A stretch of 64,000 bases of DNA, from positions 8,116,657 through 8,180,656 of the forward strand of contig OX438757.1 of the NCBI GenBank assembly GCA_949316235.1, written 5' to 3'. The position numbers were made by a program, and so were the translations under genes. This document shows, one piece after another, positions 19,823-31,674 of this stretch (the stretch's first letter is position 1; each line of letters opens with the position of its first letter). The notes under the pieces were generated by a model. It made no database searches and had not been told where the DNA came from. It was given only the letters and a program-made list of their open reading frames with translations. This DNA is from Oegoconia quadripuncta. Taxonomy: Eukaryota > Arthropoda > Insecta > Lepidoptera > Autostichidae.

Positions 19823-20932
19823 AATAAATAATATTCATAAAACCTTAGATGTCAACTAGTGCTCAGTAGGTACTTAATCAAATAATGTGTAATATTCAAA
19901 AGTGAACCACTCTAAACGTAATCTTAGTTAAAATTGTTAAAATATTCGCATCACAAACAAATTTTAAGACAGATATCTAGATATATAATATAAATGTCTT
20001 AGTTTTAGAGCTACTTCTACTTGCCATAGATATTATATAAATATAGGTACACTCTAAATCAGCAATAGTCATTAAGATCGCAGTAGCTCTCCATCAATAC
20101 TCCCCTGTGGAGCAAGACGGTCGCTGGCAGAGTAATTCACTTAGTAAGATTGAGTCGGACGCAATCGACGGTTTACACCTCGGAACGTGGGGCACTGAAC
20201 GTTACCAACACCCTAATGCCCTCAGTAAATCCTCTCCAACACCTTTGAGAGCGTAGAATTAAATAAATTCTAGTTTCGTTGTGTTAACATGATTATGAAG
20301 CGAGCGTAGCAGAAGCTCTACGGCGTAGCGTTGTAGCGACAATATAATTATGAGCGGTGGTGTAAGATGTTAGGTAATTAGACCTTGGCTTATTTGAATT
20401 TATAGTGCAATATATTTAATTGTTGTGTACTTTCGTCTTCCTGATTATCGAGATTGAGCACTTTGAAAACATATTTAGACATAGAGAACCAAGTTGTTAG
20501 TTTTTATTTATTTACATGTAACTAGCAAGAAAATAGCATAATAATAGTAAAAGGTACAAAGATATTACTTAAAAATTATATTTTAATACTTTCTAACGTG
20601 TCGACGAAACCTAATTTTATGAGCTCTGTGAATTGATGAGTTATTATTTAGTATTACTATTAGTTAATATTGTTTGTTCTGTTTAACCATGTATGTACCT
20701 ACCTATTGACTTTTATGCTATAAATAAATTGGATACTTATTTAAGATAACACGAATAATGTACTTTAATTATTGACATGATATACCTATTTTACAAAATG
20801 TATTATAATTGGTTTTACAGTGCCACTGGTATTATAATAAAAATACTTGTACTTAATATTTACCATAGAAAATAAATAAATAAATAATTCGTTCATCGCT
20901 CATTCATCATTCATTCTTACGGTCTGGTATTT
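19823..20932. other. No recognisable gene
   Basis: AT-rich, with simple AATA runs near 20870-20887. No exon or repeat core is seen. Confidence 0.35.
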
Positions 20933-20933
20933 C

Positions 20934-22920
20934 AAAAATCAAAATCAAAATCAAAAAATGCTTTATTTTGTAGGTACACAGGGTACACTTAAAATAGTCA
21001 GATTTTACATTTTTAAAGCTACTGCTTGTTCAAAAGGCAATTTTCCCCTGAGAAGAACAAGCAAGAAACTCGAGAGGTCGCTCTTTTAAAAAAAGGTTTT
21101 TATATTACAAAATTATTATTTTATATTATAATATTTCATTATTAATTGTGAAATAGCCTGGTTATGCGAACGGGCTGGTTATGTCCATGATTGTTTATCA
21201 TCTAAATAATCTGATATTTTATAATATGCTTTCTTAATAAGTTTCTGTTTTATAGTATCTTTAAATTTATTGAAAGGAAGATTTTGTATATCAACAGGAA
21301 CTTTATTGAAAAAGCGTATACATAACCCTTTGAATGAATTACTGACTTTGTGGAGGCGACTTATGTGACCTGCAAGTTTATCTTTATTTCTTGTATTGAC
21401 ATCATGTTTATCACTATTTTTCCTAAATGATGCTATATTTTTTTTGACATATATTAGATTTTCAAAAATGTACTGTGACGAAAAGGTTAGAATATTATAC
21501 TCTTTAAATCTGTCTCTAAGTGACACTGCAGGTCTCAATTGATAAATTGCGCGAACGGCTCGTTTTTGTAAAACAAAGATTGTATTGATATCCGCGGCAT
21601 TTCCCCACAGCAAGATACCGTAAGACATCAGGCTATGGAAATAACTAAAATATACTAATCTAGCAGTATTTACGTCCGATATTTGTCTAATTGTTTTGAC
21701 TGCATACGCTGCAGAGCTGAGCTTCTTCGCCAATTTATGGATATGAGGACCCCATTGTAATTTGGCGTCCAAAGTAATGCCCAAAAATACAGTGGACTCA
21801 ACAAGGTCTAGAGTGATATTTGAGTTTATCATTATATTTGTGGGCACCTCCCTGACATTAGGCAGTACAAATTTTACACATTTAGTTTTTTTCTCATTCA
21901 GTAACAAATTATTTGCCGTAAACCATTCTACTATTTGAGAAATAGCGTTGTTCACGTCGTCATAATTTAATTTTAGTCTATTTACTTTAAACATTACAGA
22001 GGTATCGTCAGCAAACAATACTATTTCATGTTTATCGTTTACAAGGTTTGGCAAGTCATTTATGTAAACCAAAAACAAAAATGGTCCGAGAATGGAGCCT
22101 TGTGGGACGCCCATACAGACTGTCGACCCTGACGATCAACCCTCTGAACTCGGTTACTCAAATAAGAATTCAGAAGGTCGAGAGCTCGGCCGGTTACACC
22201 ATAATGACGTAATTTCCTGATTAAAGTGTCGTGATGAACGCAATCAAAGGCCTTGGACAAGTCGCAAAATACTCCTATTGCATCCCGCGCATCTTCCCAA
22301 GCCTCAAAAATATATTGTAAGAGCTCGACACCTGCATCGGTTGTCGAGCGGCCCCTTGTAAAACCGAATTGTTTATATGACATTAGATTGTTACTGTAAA
22401 AATAACTCGATATCTGATTTAATATAATTTTTTCAAAGATTTTGCTGAGAGTCGGCAGTATTGAAATAGGTCTAAAATTAGAGGGGTCTGATGTACTACC
22501 GGATTTAAATAAAGGTATGACTTTACTGTGCTTCATCAGATCAGGAAATATGCCATCATCAGTACATTTATTAAAGATATAAGCTAAGTGTGGTGAAATA
22601 CAATCAATTACGGCACTAATAATTTTTACTGATAAACCGTGAAGGTCGGCAGTTTTTTTCTTGTCTAAAGAACGAAATGCTTTTAAGATGTCTATAGGAC
22701 TTACATGATTAAATTTAAAATGGGAGTCACAAATCTCCACATTTTGTTTAAGTAGCGATTCAGCGAGTGTGGGACATGAATTCAGAGAATTTGTAGTTAA
22801 TATTGGGATATCAGTAAAGAATTTTTCAAAAGCTTCTGCAACTTCTAATTGTGAAGTTAGAATTCGATCATTAATTTTTAATCGCGTATCAGTGTTTAGT
22901 GTGTTATCGCGTATAAGTGT
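20934..22920 (-). pseudogene. Non-LTR retrotransposon (Jockey/CR1-like LINE), 5'-truncated, RT ORF with one frameshift
   Basis: The minus strand is open from about 22917 to 22130 and again from about 22130 to a stop at 21179-21181. The first part has the reverse-transcriptase fingers and palm: VIPLFKSGS, NFRPISILPTLSKIFEKI, KQFGFTRGRSTTDAG, VFCDLSKAFDCVHHDTL. The second has GVPQGSILGPFLFLVYINDL, the catalytic FADDTS (22003-22015), LLLNEKKTKCV, FLGITLDAKLQW and the C-terminal extension to DDKQSWT. The polymerase makes cDNA at a nicked genomic target. A small deletion near 22130, between RVQRVD and the GVPQG block, shifts the frame. Endonuclease and ORF1 are absent. The 3' UTR ends in a short ATCAAA repeat tail (20934-20956), not poly-A. 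The ORF may begin upstream of the first near-cognate start because the element is truncated there. Confidence 0.85.
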
Positions 22921-22964
22921 TATTTAATTATGCATAAAGATAAGCAAAGTACAAATTGGAGAGG

Positions 22965-23018
22965 TATATTTTCAGCAGTGGATATACACGTATACATAGA
23001 GGGAATGATGATGATATG
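22965..23018 (+). mobile_element. SINE-D/RTE-type 3' end fragment
   Basis: TTCAGCAGTGGATATACACG, then GAATGATGATGATATG: the usual end of SINE-D (compare the minus copy at 30314), with its GAT repeat tail. Confidence 0.5.
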
Positions 23019-23101
23019 TATTAAAGCCTAGGTCAAGACAAAACGATATGTACATCACAAAAGGTCATACAAAATTGAAAGATAATAAGCCTTTGAGCAA
23101 T

Positions 23102-23290
23102 AAATATAATAAATATTTCGGACACTTACACCAATCATCTAGTCCCAAACTAAGCAATGCTTGTACTAAACAACGGATAAACAGACATCATTATTTATTA
23201 TAAACAACCATAACTCGACAATAAATGTTCGCAAACTAGCGCGATTCGAACCCAAAACCGTTGGTTTCCCTCTCCATTACAACAATCGGG
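23102..23290 (-). mobile_element. SINE-A, minus strand, degraded
   Basis: AATATTTCGGACACTTACAC, CAATCATCTAGTCCCAAACT and GCAATGCTTGTACTA are the 3' end. The head has GCGATTCGAACCCAAAACCG and CAACAATCGGG. The 5' head is more decayed than in the copy at 18671. Confidence 0.75.
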
Positions 23291-23809
23291 TAAAATATCC
23301 CGTAACAAAAAAATTAAATAATCTGATTTAAGTGAGAAGGCAAATATCTCACTACCAATCTCTTGTTAAAACTAATTCTGATCAAAAATGAACTTTTCTC
23401 AATTAAATGCAGCGAAAGACCGTAGGAGAAAGTTTAATTTTCTATCTAAGATAAAACTCAATGTCTGGAGTCTCTATCGGGTGTGGATTAATAATAGAAT
23501 AGGTTGGTATAAGTTCTGATTTCATCAGAAAACTGATATTTTGATCGTGAAATTAAAGTTGGGTCTCATTTTTGTGATTCTTATAATCGGATATCAATCT
23601 ATAAATTATTATTATTGTCCCGCGGAAGTACTATATTAATTCTGTGTTCTGTGTTGTGTGTATGTCTAAGGTTATTTATTTATTATTATTTATTTCTTAT
23701 TCTGTGCCGCGAATGTAAATGTAACGTATTATCTATATTAGATTCACTATAATATTTATGATTAAACTTTCTTAAATGTTATTACAAGCTTTTATTTAGC
23801 TCGTAAGTT
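23291..23809. other. No recognisable gene
   Basis: AT-rich intronic sequence, TATTTATTATT runs near 23676. Confidence 0.35.
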
Positions 23810-23985
23810 GTCCGTTCCAAAATTTACAAACCCTTCAACCACTTGCTGGTTTCTGATTGAATTGAAATTTGGCGTATTTAAGTTCGGTGACAATACAATT
23901 GTATGGTAACATCGAGCTGATCTTCTACGAAACTGCCGAAACACGACGCTTTTCGGACCGAAGGTGGACAATCATGATGGAGTAT
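23810..23985 (+). repeat. Rep-G copy, diverged
   Basis: Shares the order GTTCCAAAATTT, GAATTGAAATTTGGCG, TTCGGTGACAATACAATTG and ATCGAGCTGATC with the reverse complement of 2425-2745. Confidence 0.5.
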
Positions 23986-24007
23986 TAAATGCTTGTTTTT
24001 AATGTTA

Positions 24008-24240
24008 TTATCATCATCGTCATATCAGCCGAAAGACGTCCTTTGTCCAGCAGTGGCCGTCTTTCGAGTGATAATTTTCTTTTCGGTTTTTCCATGTCTT
24101 TCGGCTGATATGACGATTCTGTCTGACACAGGGCGTCCACTGATAAGCATAGACCTCCAAAATAACCTAGGCCCCCTTGATTTCCAAAATAACCGGTTTA
24201 ATCCCGCGGCTTTCATCAGCTCTTATTTTCGATTAATCGA
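24008..24240. repeat. Dispersed repeat with a perfect 22-bp inverted repeat
   Basis: Begins ATCATCATCGTCATATCAGCC, GAAAGACGTCCTTTGTCCAG, a common lepidopteran repeat opening. Positions 24016-24037 and 24096-24117 are exact reverse complements with a 58-base loop. GGCCCCCTTGATTTCCAAAA follows near 24170. Overlapping frames on both strands are by-products of this symmetry. Confidence 0.6.
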
Positions 24241-24894
24241 AAAACATTATTGTTTGTTAAAATAACACCAAGAAAACAATGGAAATTTTGTATTATTCCA
24301 TGCTCTATATGCACATTCAACCAGAATTAATATTCACTAAAGATATACAACACACTTAATGTTATAAATGTAATAGTAGCAGATTACACAACAAATTCTA
24401 TCATAGAGCACGACTTGGAAACTCAATTGCTCTAAGTCCACGTGGAAATAATAAAAGTATCAGTGGCACTCGATGCTACTCCAAGTATCGGAAGCGAACG
24501 ATGGAGGAATCAAACAAACGAGGCAAAACTTCATAAAACTCTCGCCGGTGAGTTGTTGCCCATCCACCCAGACACTAACACTTATTACAAACTTTAGACA
24601 TTCAACTCGTAACTAGCGAAAAAGATATCGTCTTACAAAATTAGTTGGGATTATCTACGCGATTCGAAATAATAAAGAGGGCTAGATATTATTTGAATTT
24701 GTTTGGGTTTGGTAGAATGCTATTTAACAAGTAACAATTGTGTTTATTCTGACGACACTTCTGTAATTCAAAGTTATTTTAATATGATGCTATATCTTCC
24801 TTTAGAGAATAATAAGAGTGGTATAGTACTTACTACATTAAAATTAGTTTTAGTAAGAATCGACATCAAAATATTGTAAATAACAATTTTTGTG
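24241..24894. other. No recognisable gene
   Basis: Nothing beyond AT-rich intronic sequence. Confidence 0.35.
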
Positions 24895-25140
24895 ATAAGT
24901 TCGGTTTCGGCACACAAAAAGAATATAACCAATCCCTCTCTTTCCCTGGGTGTCGTAAAAGGCATCTAAGGGACTTTACACCAAAAAACCTCTATAGATT
25001 TTCAAGTTTCAAGGGCAATTGGCTCACCCCCTGTCCCGTTGTTTTAAGCATTAACCTTTTAATAGATGTTTAGGACACCCCAACGCTAAAGTTTGGGATA
25101 TCTCTGACCTCGCGATTTCCGATTAAGGTCGTGACTTATG
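24895..25140 (-). repeat. Rep-I copy, minus orientation
   Basis: GGTTTCGGCACACAAAAAGA, CTGGGTGTCGTAAAAGGCAT, GCTCACCCCCTGTCCCG, TTAAGCATTAACCTTTTAAT, TTTGGGATATCTCTGACC and AAGGTCGTGAC, the reverse-complement order of 38690-38985. Confidence 0.65.
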
Positions 25141-26149
25141 TATGTATGTAATAGGGCATATTCTCCCATGAAATGTTTACTAATTACATCTTGGTAGAGC
25201 CTTACATCTATCAGAAAACCTATACAGTATAAACTGAAGATAGAAATAATGTTCTACCTAAAAACACTAACAAAATTATTTTGTTCACGTAGAAACCACA
25301 TGTCATCGACAAACTTTCACCGTACTACGGCCGAAGTAACAGAATTACATTTTGACGCACAGCAGGCGAGCTCAAATGCAATAAAAAAGCACTCCGACTA
25401 ATTTACCAGCATGACCGGACAAGCAAGCTGCACTTGCTATAAAGACAAGGCATGCTGCGGGCAATCCTAGAAAAATTATGAAGTTAATTACTTGTATTTA
25501 GCTAAAGTAAATATTGTTCGCTAAGTATCATTAAACAGGCGGATTGGTTGCAGAGGGGGAGGGGAGCTGCACGTTTTAGATAACTTATTCCAAACACCAC
25601 AAAAGGAAATTTGAATCTAGTGAACAAATATGAAACAAAACTGTAAATAGAGTATATTTGGGAATTTCGTATGAACGAATTTTGTCTAATAACAATTTTA
25701 TGCAACACCGTATTCATCATTTATGGAAGTTACGCTCTGTTTGTAGCCAGTTTCTCTCTCCTGAAACCTTGACTTCTTTGTACACCAGGACATGTTACCT
25801 ACAATTTACGGCTTCCTACCTAGGATACCTATTTCTACATACACTTCCCATACGGGTATATAATACCTACGCATAAAAATTGGGAAACTTTAGACGGAAA
25901 TGAGTTTTCGTCAACCTTTACCCCCCATCATTAAGTCTTCGAAAATAAATTATTTTTCATTCATTGTAGGTACTTAGTCCCTAAAAATAATATAAGATTA
26001 ACTCTATCCGAATTTTTTTATTGCAACAAAATAATTACCACTTAATTTGAATTGTAAATTTATTCATATAAACAACGCCAGGTGATAATGAAGAACCAGC
26101 GTAATACACATGCAACACGTAATAAACTACTCTTTTTCTTATTTCACCA
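25141..26149. other. No recognisable gene
   Basis: Opposed 72-codon frames at 25502-25876 show no motif. No strong splice sites are seen. Confidence 0.35.
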
Positions 26150-26212
26150 CTAAAATCACCTATTCAAGTATTAAAATCACTTATTTAGGTACTAAAATCA
26201 CTTATTTAAGTA
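26150..26212. repeat. 21-bp tandem repeat, three units
   Basis: CTAAAATCACCTATTCAAGTA and two close variants run without gap and end exactly where the Hel-like CTAG end begins. Confidence 0.8.
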
Positions 26213-26359
26213 CTAGCTTTCTGCCGTAAAATTACTATATTTCGTAAGTTAACTCTAGGGAACCCTTTACATAAATGGTATCCCATGTCTGCTTTCAGAA
26301 CATTTTCTACCTATCTGCCAAATCGGTTCAGTTTACTTTTCAGATTTATAATATTAGTT
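26213..26359 (-). mobile_element. Hel-like element, degraded
   Basis: CTAGCTTTCTGCCG at the left, ACATAAATGGTATCCCATGT, TGCCAAATCGGTTCAG and ATTTATAATATTAGTTGG at the right. The GC-rich hairpin is eroded. Confidence 0.5.
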
Positions 26360-28239
26360 GGAAGGATAGCTAAATATCCAAAGCTTAAATAACAAAACTG
26401 CACTCTATAGGATGCGATGACAGCAAAATTGAATGAACCGGGCGCGGTGTTTGCACCGCTCATCAATCATCCCCGTATGGATTTCGTTTTAATGCGGTGT
26501 CATCGGCGTCTCGTGTGGCCACGGGCGGCGTCATGCATCCCAAACATCTATTGTTTTGACACGGACACGAGAACCTTCGCTATACATTTCTATGAGACAT
26601 ATTTATGCTGTTTAAATAACATTGAAGGTCGCACCCTTGCCCTAATGAACATGACCCTAATTCCACTTACATTTTCGAAGAAACGAATCGATACTGTGTA
26701 ATTATTGTTAATTTGTTAATTTTTTAAATAAAAATCTGACATAAAACAACTTGAAAGCCTGAAATAAGGGTATGACGAGAACTGTTATTAAAACCCCCCG
26801 CTGCAGTAGACATGAGTGGCAATGGCGACAACGAATTTCCTCCCATTGTGTTTACGGATACGGCAAATTAAATCCCCATTTGTAGAGCCAGCACACCTAA
26901 GGGTGGCCGGTAATCCAGGGCGACGTCTGCCTCCATTGTCCAGCGGGCTTACGAGCCCGAACGTCGAGGATCCAACTTGCAAATTAATAACCAATCGCTT
27001 CGATATTCACTACAACAATAGGCTTTTAAGGGGATTATGTACGAGACATTTTGAAGTAAAAACGAAACTTAGTCTTTGGTGCATTTTCATACGAAGGAAA
27101 AATCCTATTTGTCCACACCTATTATTATTATTTAAATGACGTTCGAAACATTGGAATACGTAGTCGGGTAAAAGTGACTTCTCAGCTGCTACAAATGGCT
27201 ATGCTCATGAACATACGATTTTAAAATGCTTAAGTCTGTAATTCTCATCTTCTCAGCGTGTTACAGTTCACTGTTCATAAAGCCGCTTATTAGGCGTTTG
27301 TGTCCATAGGTTTACCTCGATTTTTCGCCTCTTTTCCCTTGAATATTATTTTGATAAATTTTACAAAAGGTATGGTGTGATAGAGTTATTTAAAAACCAA
27401 CAAAATATGCAATTAATAATTGAAAAAAAAAACAGTGGTGAAACACACCGGGTTTTTCAGCGACGAGAACCAACATGGACATTATTGTATTATTTACAAT
27501 GAGCGTCGAAAAATGAATCGTGCAAACAGTGCAGATTCATGTTCCGCGCCGACACGCAGGGATTACGTTCAAACAGATTATAATTCGTCACGCGCCATCG
27601 ATACACCTAATTATGCAGTTTCCACTGAATTCCGCTGAAAATCGGGGTCAAAGTACATTAATGTCAATCTATATATTACGCTAGTGTAAATAGTAGTTCA
27701 TAATACGTATACAATGGTTCTTTTAACCGTTTTGAACTAAGAGAACCATACACAACGCCCAAATAACAAGTCAGTGCTAAAATTCTCATAGTGGAATTCA
27801 GCTATTTTGATATTTTGAAGTACTTATATTTCGGGGCTTGTATATTTCGGATGCACTGTTTGGACACAGATTTTTGGGATACAAATTGAAATCATAGGTA
27901 AATCACCTGATACCAGATACCTCACTAAAAATACTGAATAACTCTTAAATTACACTGGCAGGATATTTTTCATTTTCACTATTTGAGGTAAATTTTTTAT
28001 ATTAACAGGTTCACGGACACTGTACCAGACATAATATATGTTTTATTGTTATTACGTCTACAGGCTTTCAGTGTCCGCGAAAATGTTAACAAAACACCTG
28101 AATTCAACTGTGAGGATTCAGAATTACGGAATACATAATTCATTCCACAAAAAAAAAATGCTTCGAACATCACAATACTGCGGATTCAAATTAAAATCAA
28201 ATATAACACAAAATATTCAAATGCATAGTGTGGGAGCAT
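26360..28239. other. Unassigned intronic sequence
   Basis: 26440-26560 and 26800-26990 have balanced composition and overlapping frames on both strands (for example 26816-27139), but no splice sites in the right frame and no domain. I see no supported exon. Confidence 0.35.
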
Positions 28240-28560
28240 ATTTGATTGGGCATTGTTTCGGACGACACACAGACGGTGTGCAGTGTATGCGATGCGAATC
28301 CAATTTTCGGCCGCGCGACCTGAGCGGCGCCTATCGCTATTCATTAGTATTCACTGTGCGAGCCCGCGTACGTGCTCGCGGGGAACTGGATGCGATGCGC
28401 GAATAAACAAAAACACGACTGGCTGAAATAGGCCCGCCCCGGCCGCATCACGGTTGTGAGTAGTTCCATTCACGTTATTGTTTTCCGCGTCAAAAAACGC
28501 CCGGGCGCATCGCGGGTCGGGCGGTCAAGATTTGTTTTGTGCCCGGCAGGTCCCTTGTTG
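28240..28560. other. CpG-rich intronic block
   Basis: Sharp rise in GC and CpG against AT-rich flanks: CGGCCGCGCGACC, GCGAGCCCGCGTACG-like blocks, GGCCCGCCCCGGCCGCATC, CGCCCGGGCGCATCGCGGG. No open exon. It could be an enhancer or alternative promoter, or an old GC-rich insertion. Inference only. Confidence 0.3.
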
Positions 28561-28679
28561 ACTTAGTGGCACACCGTGTCATGCATACCTACTCAATCTA
28601 AATTAATGTATTTGTTTTTTTAAAAAAAAGGTAAAACAGGTGATGTTACTAATTTCTCAAAATGTGTACTTATTTAACC

Positions 28680-28930
28680 CAATAGCCGTTGTTATGAGGT
28701 TACATTTATTAAGTTTAAGTTTATTAAGAGCTCGCTTTTAGGGTTCCGCAAAAGGAAAAAGGAAGCCTTATAGGATCACTTCGTTGTGAGTCTGTCTGTC
28801 AAGACTGTCTTTCTCAAGTACGCTACGTTAAGTCCTAAGTCAACGAAATGAAAAAATACGCCATTAATGCCGCATATTTGACTCAAGCAAATAAATCACT
28901 TCCCGTTAACCTAGAATCATAACCTAGATA
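28680..28930 (+). repeat. Rep-K copy
   Basis: TTTAGGGTTCCGCAAAAGGA, AGCCTTATAGGATCACTTCG, GTGAGTCTGTCTGTCAAGAC, AATACGCCATTAATGCCGCA and CCTAGAATCATAA. Same order as 31090-31400. Confidence 0.6.
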
Positions 28931-29934
28931 ATAAACCACGCCAAATGGTTACTAAATTATTTAAAATTGTTTAACTGAGTGGCCAAATTGTTAGCTAAAT
29001 TATTGCTCATAAAATACGCACATTGAAATAAAACTGTGCGAACAAGCCGATGTACAGGTAGCACCTGGGTGCAGGCGTTCCAGTCGAAGCAATCAAATAA
29101 TCCGTTTATTGCTCCGTAATGTTACATTTCGTCTTAATTTGTAATATCAATTATGGGCACTGTCAGGATTTAAAGTATTCTTTGATTACAACGCTCATTT
29201 GTTTGAATATTTAACCGTTTTACTTTTCATTTATAATGGGAACAAGCCCAGGCATCGAATTCGTTTCTGGCGTCATTTTTCCGTTTTCTTCCAACCTTTG
29301 GATTTTCAAGAGTATCATTCACCAGAGGTGAATATGTATTGGGATCACGTGCTTCACCTCCGACCACATTGTCACTTTCCATCAGGTGAGATTGTGGTGA
29401 AACATATATCCACTCAATCAATAAGTTAAAAAAAATGACATATCTGTCATTGATATTGCCTATAATTTAAATCATACTTTATATAAAGCAGGTTTTAGGT
29501 AAAAAAATTGTTATGAAAGTAGTTGTGTTCTTTTTTGTTTGTAAACGCTTTATTGTATAAAAAGAAAATACACGAGTTTTACATAGGCACAGAGTTTGAG
29601 TACAACAGCGGACTTAACACATAGAGGGATTTCTTCTTATCATAGAGTTAGCATGGGGAGAAAATAAAACAAAATTATAGGACAAATGTTAAAATGATTA
29701 AAAGAGGATTCAACAAATAAAAAATATGAATAGACGACAAACGAGAAAACAATGAATGGTAAACAAATAAAGAATAGCATACCTAAATCCTATTCAAGCA
29801 ATAGGTTGCACATTCGCAATGAACAAAAAATGTTTAAAATAACATGGGACATTACTAGTCCTTTATCTGGTACAGTCAGCTGCAGCTAAAAGTATACCCT
29901 CATCTATTGCATTATATCTTGCAAAGAAAATCAC
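28931..29934. other. Mostly unassigned; SINE-C-like tail at 29318-29405
   Basis: TTGGGATCACGTGCTTCACC, CCGACCACATTGTCACTTTC and CATCAGGTGAGATTGTGGTG resemble the SINE-C 3' region and pair with a minus copy at 44700-44770. The rest is AT-rich. Confidence 0.4.
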
Positions 29935-29940
29935 GCGTGC

Positions 29941-30078
29941 ACTCTCGTGGCGTAGCCGCATTCGCTATTCGTTTGCGGTTAGCGAAGTTAAGCAATGTCT
30001 GGCGCGATCAGTCCTTGGATGGGTGACCACCAGTGCGTATTAATACGAGTGTTTCCGTGCTTCGGAGGGCACGTTAAA
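29941..30078 (+). mobile_element. 5S rRNA-derived SINE (SINE3-like)
   Basis: 29981-30031 reads AGCGAAGTTAAGCAATGTCT, GGCGCGATCAGTCCTTGGAT, GGGTGACCACC. This follows the internal control region of 5S rRNA (box A AGTTAAGCAA, box C TTGGATGGGTGACC). It is not a 5S gene: the 5' third is unlike 5S rRNA and it runs on into TAATACGAGTGTTTCCGTGC and TTCGGAGGGCACG. It stops where SINE-B begins. Confidence 0.6.
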
Positions 30079-30079
30079 T

Positions 30080-30314
30080 GGTCCTGTTTGGGGTAGTGGT
30101 TAGAAATTCTGACTGCCATACCAAAAGGTTGCAAGTTCGAATCCCGCTAGGGACATATGTTTGTATGATGGATACAGACTTGTGTTCCCGAGTTTTGGAT
30201 GTTTTGCATTTATATAAGTATTTATTTACAAAATAAATGTATTTGTGGAATTTATCAACCATCTGGCATCCATAAGCCTTAGCCTAGTTGCATAGTGTGG
30301 AACTAGATGGCGCT
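30080..30314 (+). mobile_element. SINE-B, near full length
   Basis: A box region GTTTGGGGTAGTGGTTAG, CTGACTGCCATACCAAAAGG and B box AAGTTCGAATCCCGC. The body has GGACATATGTTTGTATGATG and TATCAACCATCTGGCATCC, and the 3' end is GTGGAACTAGATGGCGCTG, which runs directly into SINE-D. Confidence 0.75.
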
Positions 30315-30612
30315 GTCATCATCATCATAATCAGCCAGTAAACATCCCACCGCAGGATATAGGCCTTCCCTCGTATAATGAGGGAGTATGGGCCATAGTC
30401 CACCACGCTGGCCCAATATGGGTTGGGGACTTCACATGCCTTTGAGTTTTTATTTCTCAGGCATGCAGGTTTCCTCACGATGTTTTCCTTCACCGTTCAA
30501 GAGCAGTCGGATAAATGTACATAAGTAATTAAATTAAATTTAAAACTCATTGGTACATGGCCTGCCTGAGGATCGAACCCGGACCTCCCAAATTGGGAGA
30601 CCGCGTCGTAAC
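30314..30612 (-). mobile_element. SINE-D, minus strand
   Basis: Plus strand begins TCATCATCATCATAATCAGC, then AACATCCCACCGCAGGATAT, TGGGCCATAGTCCACCACGC, GGGTTGGGGACTTCACATGC, TTTCCTCACGATGTTTTCCT. At its right end are GGATCGAACCCGGACC (B box in reverse) and CCTCCCAAATTGGGAG. In element orientation: tRNA-like head, central body, RTE-type tail with GAT repeats. Confidence 0.65.
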
Positions 30613-31089
30613 GTCAACTTAACGTCGAAGATATTTAAAGCTTTGTAATCTCTGACAATTAAAAGTTTTGTAATCTCTGAGACAGACACCGAATAATGTT
30701 ATATATGTATAATAGAGCTTATTAAATATGTCAAACCTCTCGCTGAATAGATTGAAAATATTCTCGTCGGCAGACATTTTTCAGATTTGTATAGTGGCAT
30801 TGGACGGCGAGCGATGTACGATAACCTCGTTAAAACGAAATGAAAATTTAAAATATATAAGCTCTATCGAAATAACTACTGAAAGAGATTTGCAAAAGAT
30901 CTCTCTCTATAAAAGGATGACATGGTCCATGATTAAATATATCGTATGTACAATACAGGTACATTATCAAACGGAATGGGACTCACCGAGGTCATTTCCA
31001 AGTAGGGTTAAGAGGAATACAGAATATTTCCCGACTAATTACCAGAGAAAATAAGAGACATTAAAAAATTTTATATATTATTTATTTTT
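30613..31089. other. No recognisable gene
   Basis: A 108-codon plus frame at 30728-31054 has no domain and no matching splice context; the sequence is AT-rich. Confidence 0.35.
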
Positions 31090-31400
31090 CAAATGTGTAC
31101 TTATTTAACCCAATAGCCATTTATGAGTTTATTGTTATTTAGAAAAAAAGATCTCGTTTTTGGGATGTGTACCTCAAAAGAAAAAAGGAACCCTCATAGG
31201 TTTACTTCCTTGTGAGTATGTCCGTCTGTCTATCAGTCAAGACCCTTTCTTTCAGGCACGCGTGGTATACGGTCTACGGTCGAGCTGTAAAAACGTCACG
31301 TTAGAAGCACAATCAAAAAATACACCCATTTATGCCGCATACTTGACACAAAAAAGGGTACTTCCATGAAATTTGGCAAGAAGGAAGCACAAGTAAAGAC
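31090..31400 (+). repeat. Rep-K copy
   Basis: CTTATTTAACCCAATAGCCA, CTCGTTTTTGGGATGTGTAC, GGAACCCTCATAGGTTTACT, GTCAAGACCCTTTCTTTCAG, AATACACCCATTTATGCCGC and GGGTACTTCCATGAAATTTG. It shares the opening AATGTGTACTTATTTAACCC with 28660, so it is the same unit. Confidence 0.65.
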
Positions 31401-31674
31401 GAAAATCCGAAATTCGTATATTGTACTTATAACACATAAAAACTTATGTGACTCGATTCCCGTGACGGACGAATAATCTACATAAAAGTTTGTACAGATA
31501 CCTAGATGCTCCACTCAGACTCACACTAATTTTTCATACTTCCAAAGATGCTGCCTTTCGACCATTACACTTTTTTTTATTAATAACGACCGTGTGTTCC
31601 TTGCAATAGGAAATGAAACCAAGAACTCGGATGGCATCCCATTACTGTGTTTGATTAGGACTTGGACCACTCTG

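Noticed and set aside
26816..27139. 107-codon plus-strand frame
   Set aside because: Fully overlapped by an antisense frame; no domain recognised.
29981..30031. 5S rRNA gene
   Set aside because: Only the internal control region resembles 5S rRNA. The 5' third and the 3' end are unrelated, as in 5S-derived SINEs.
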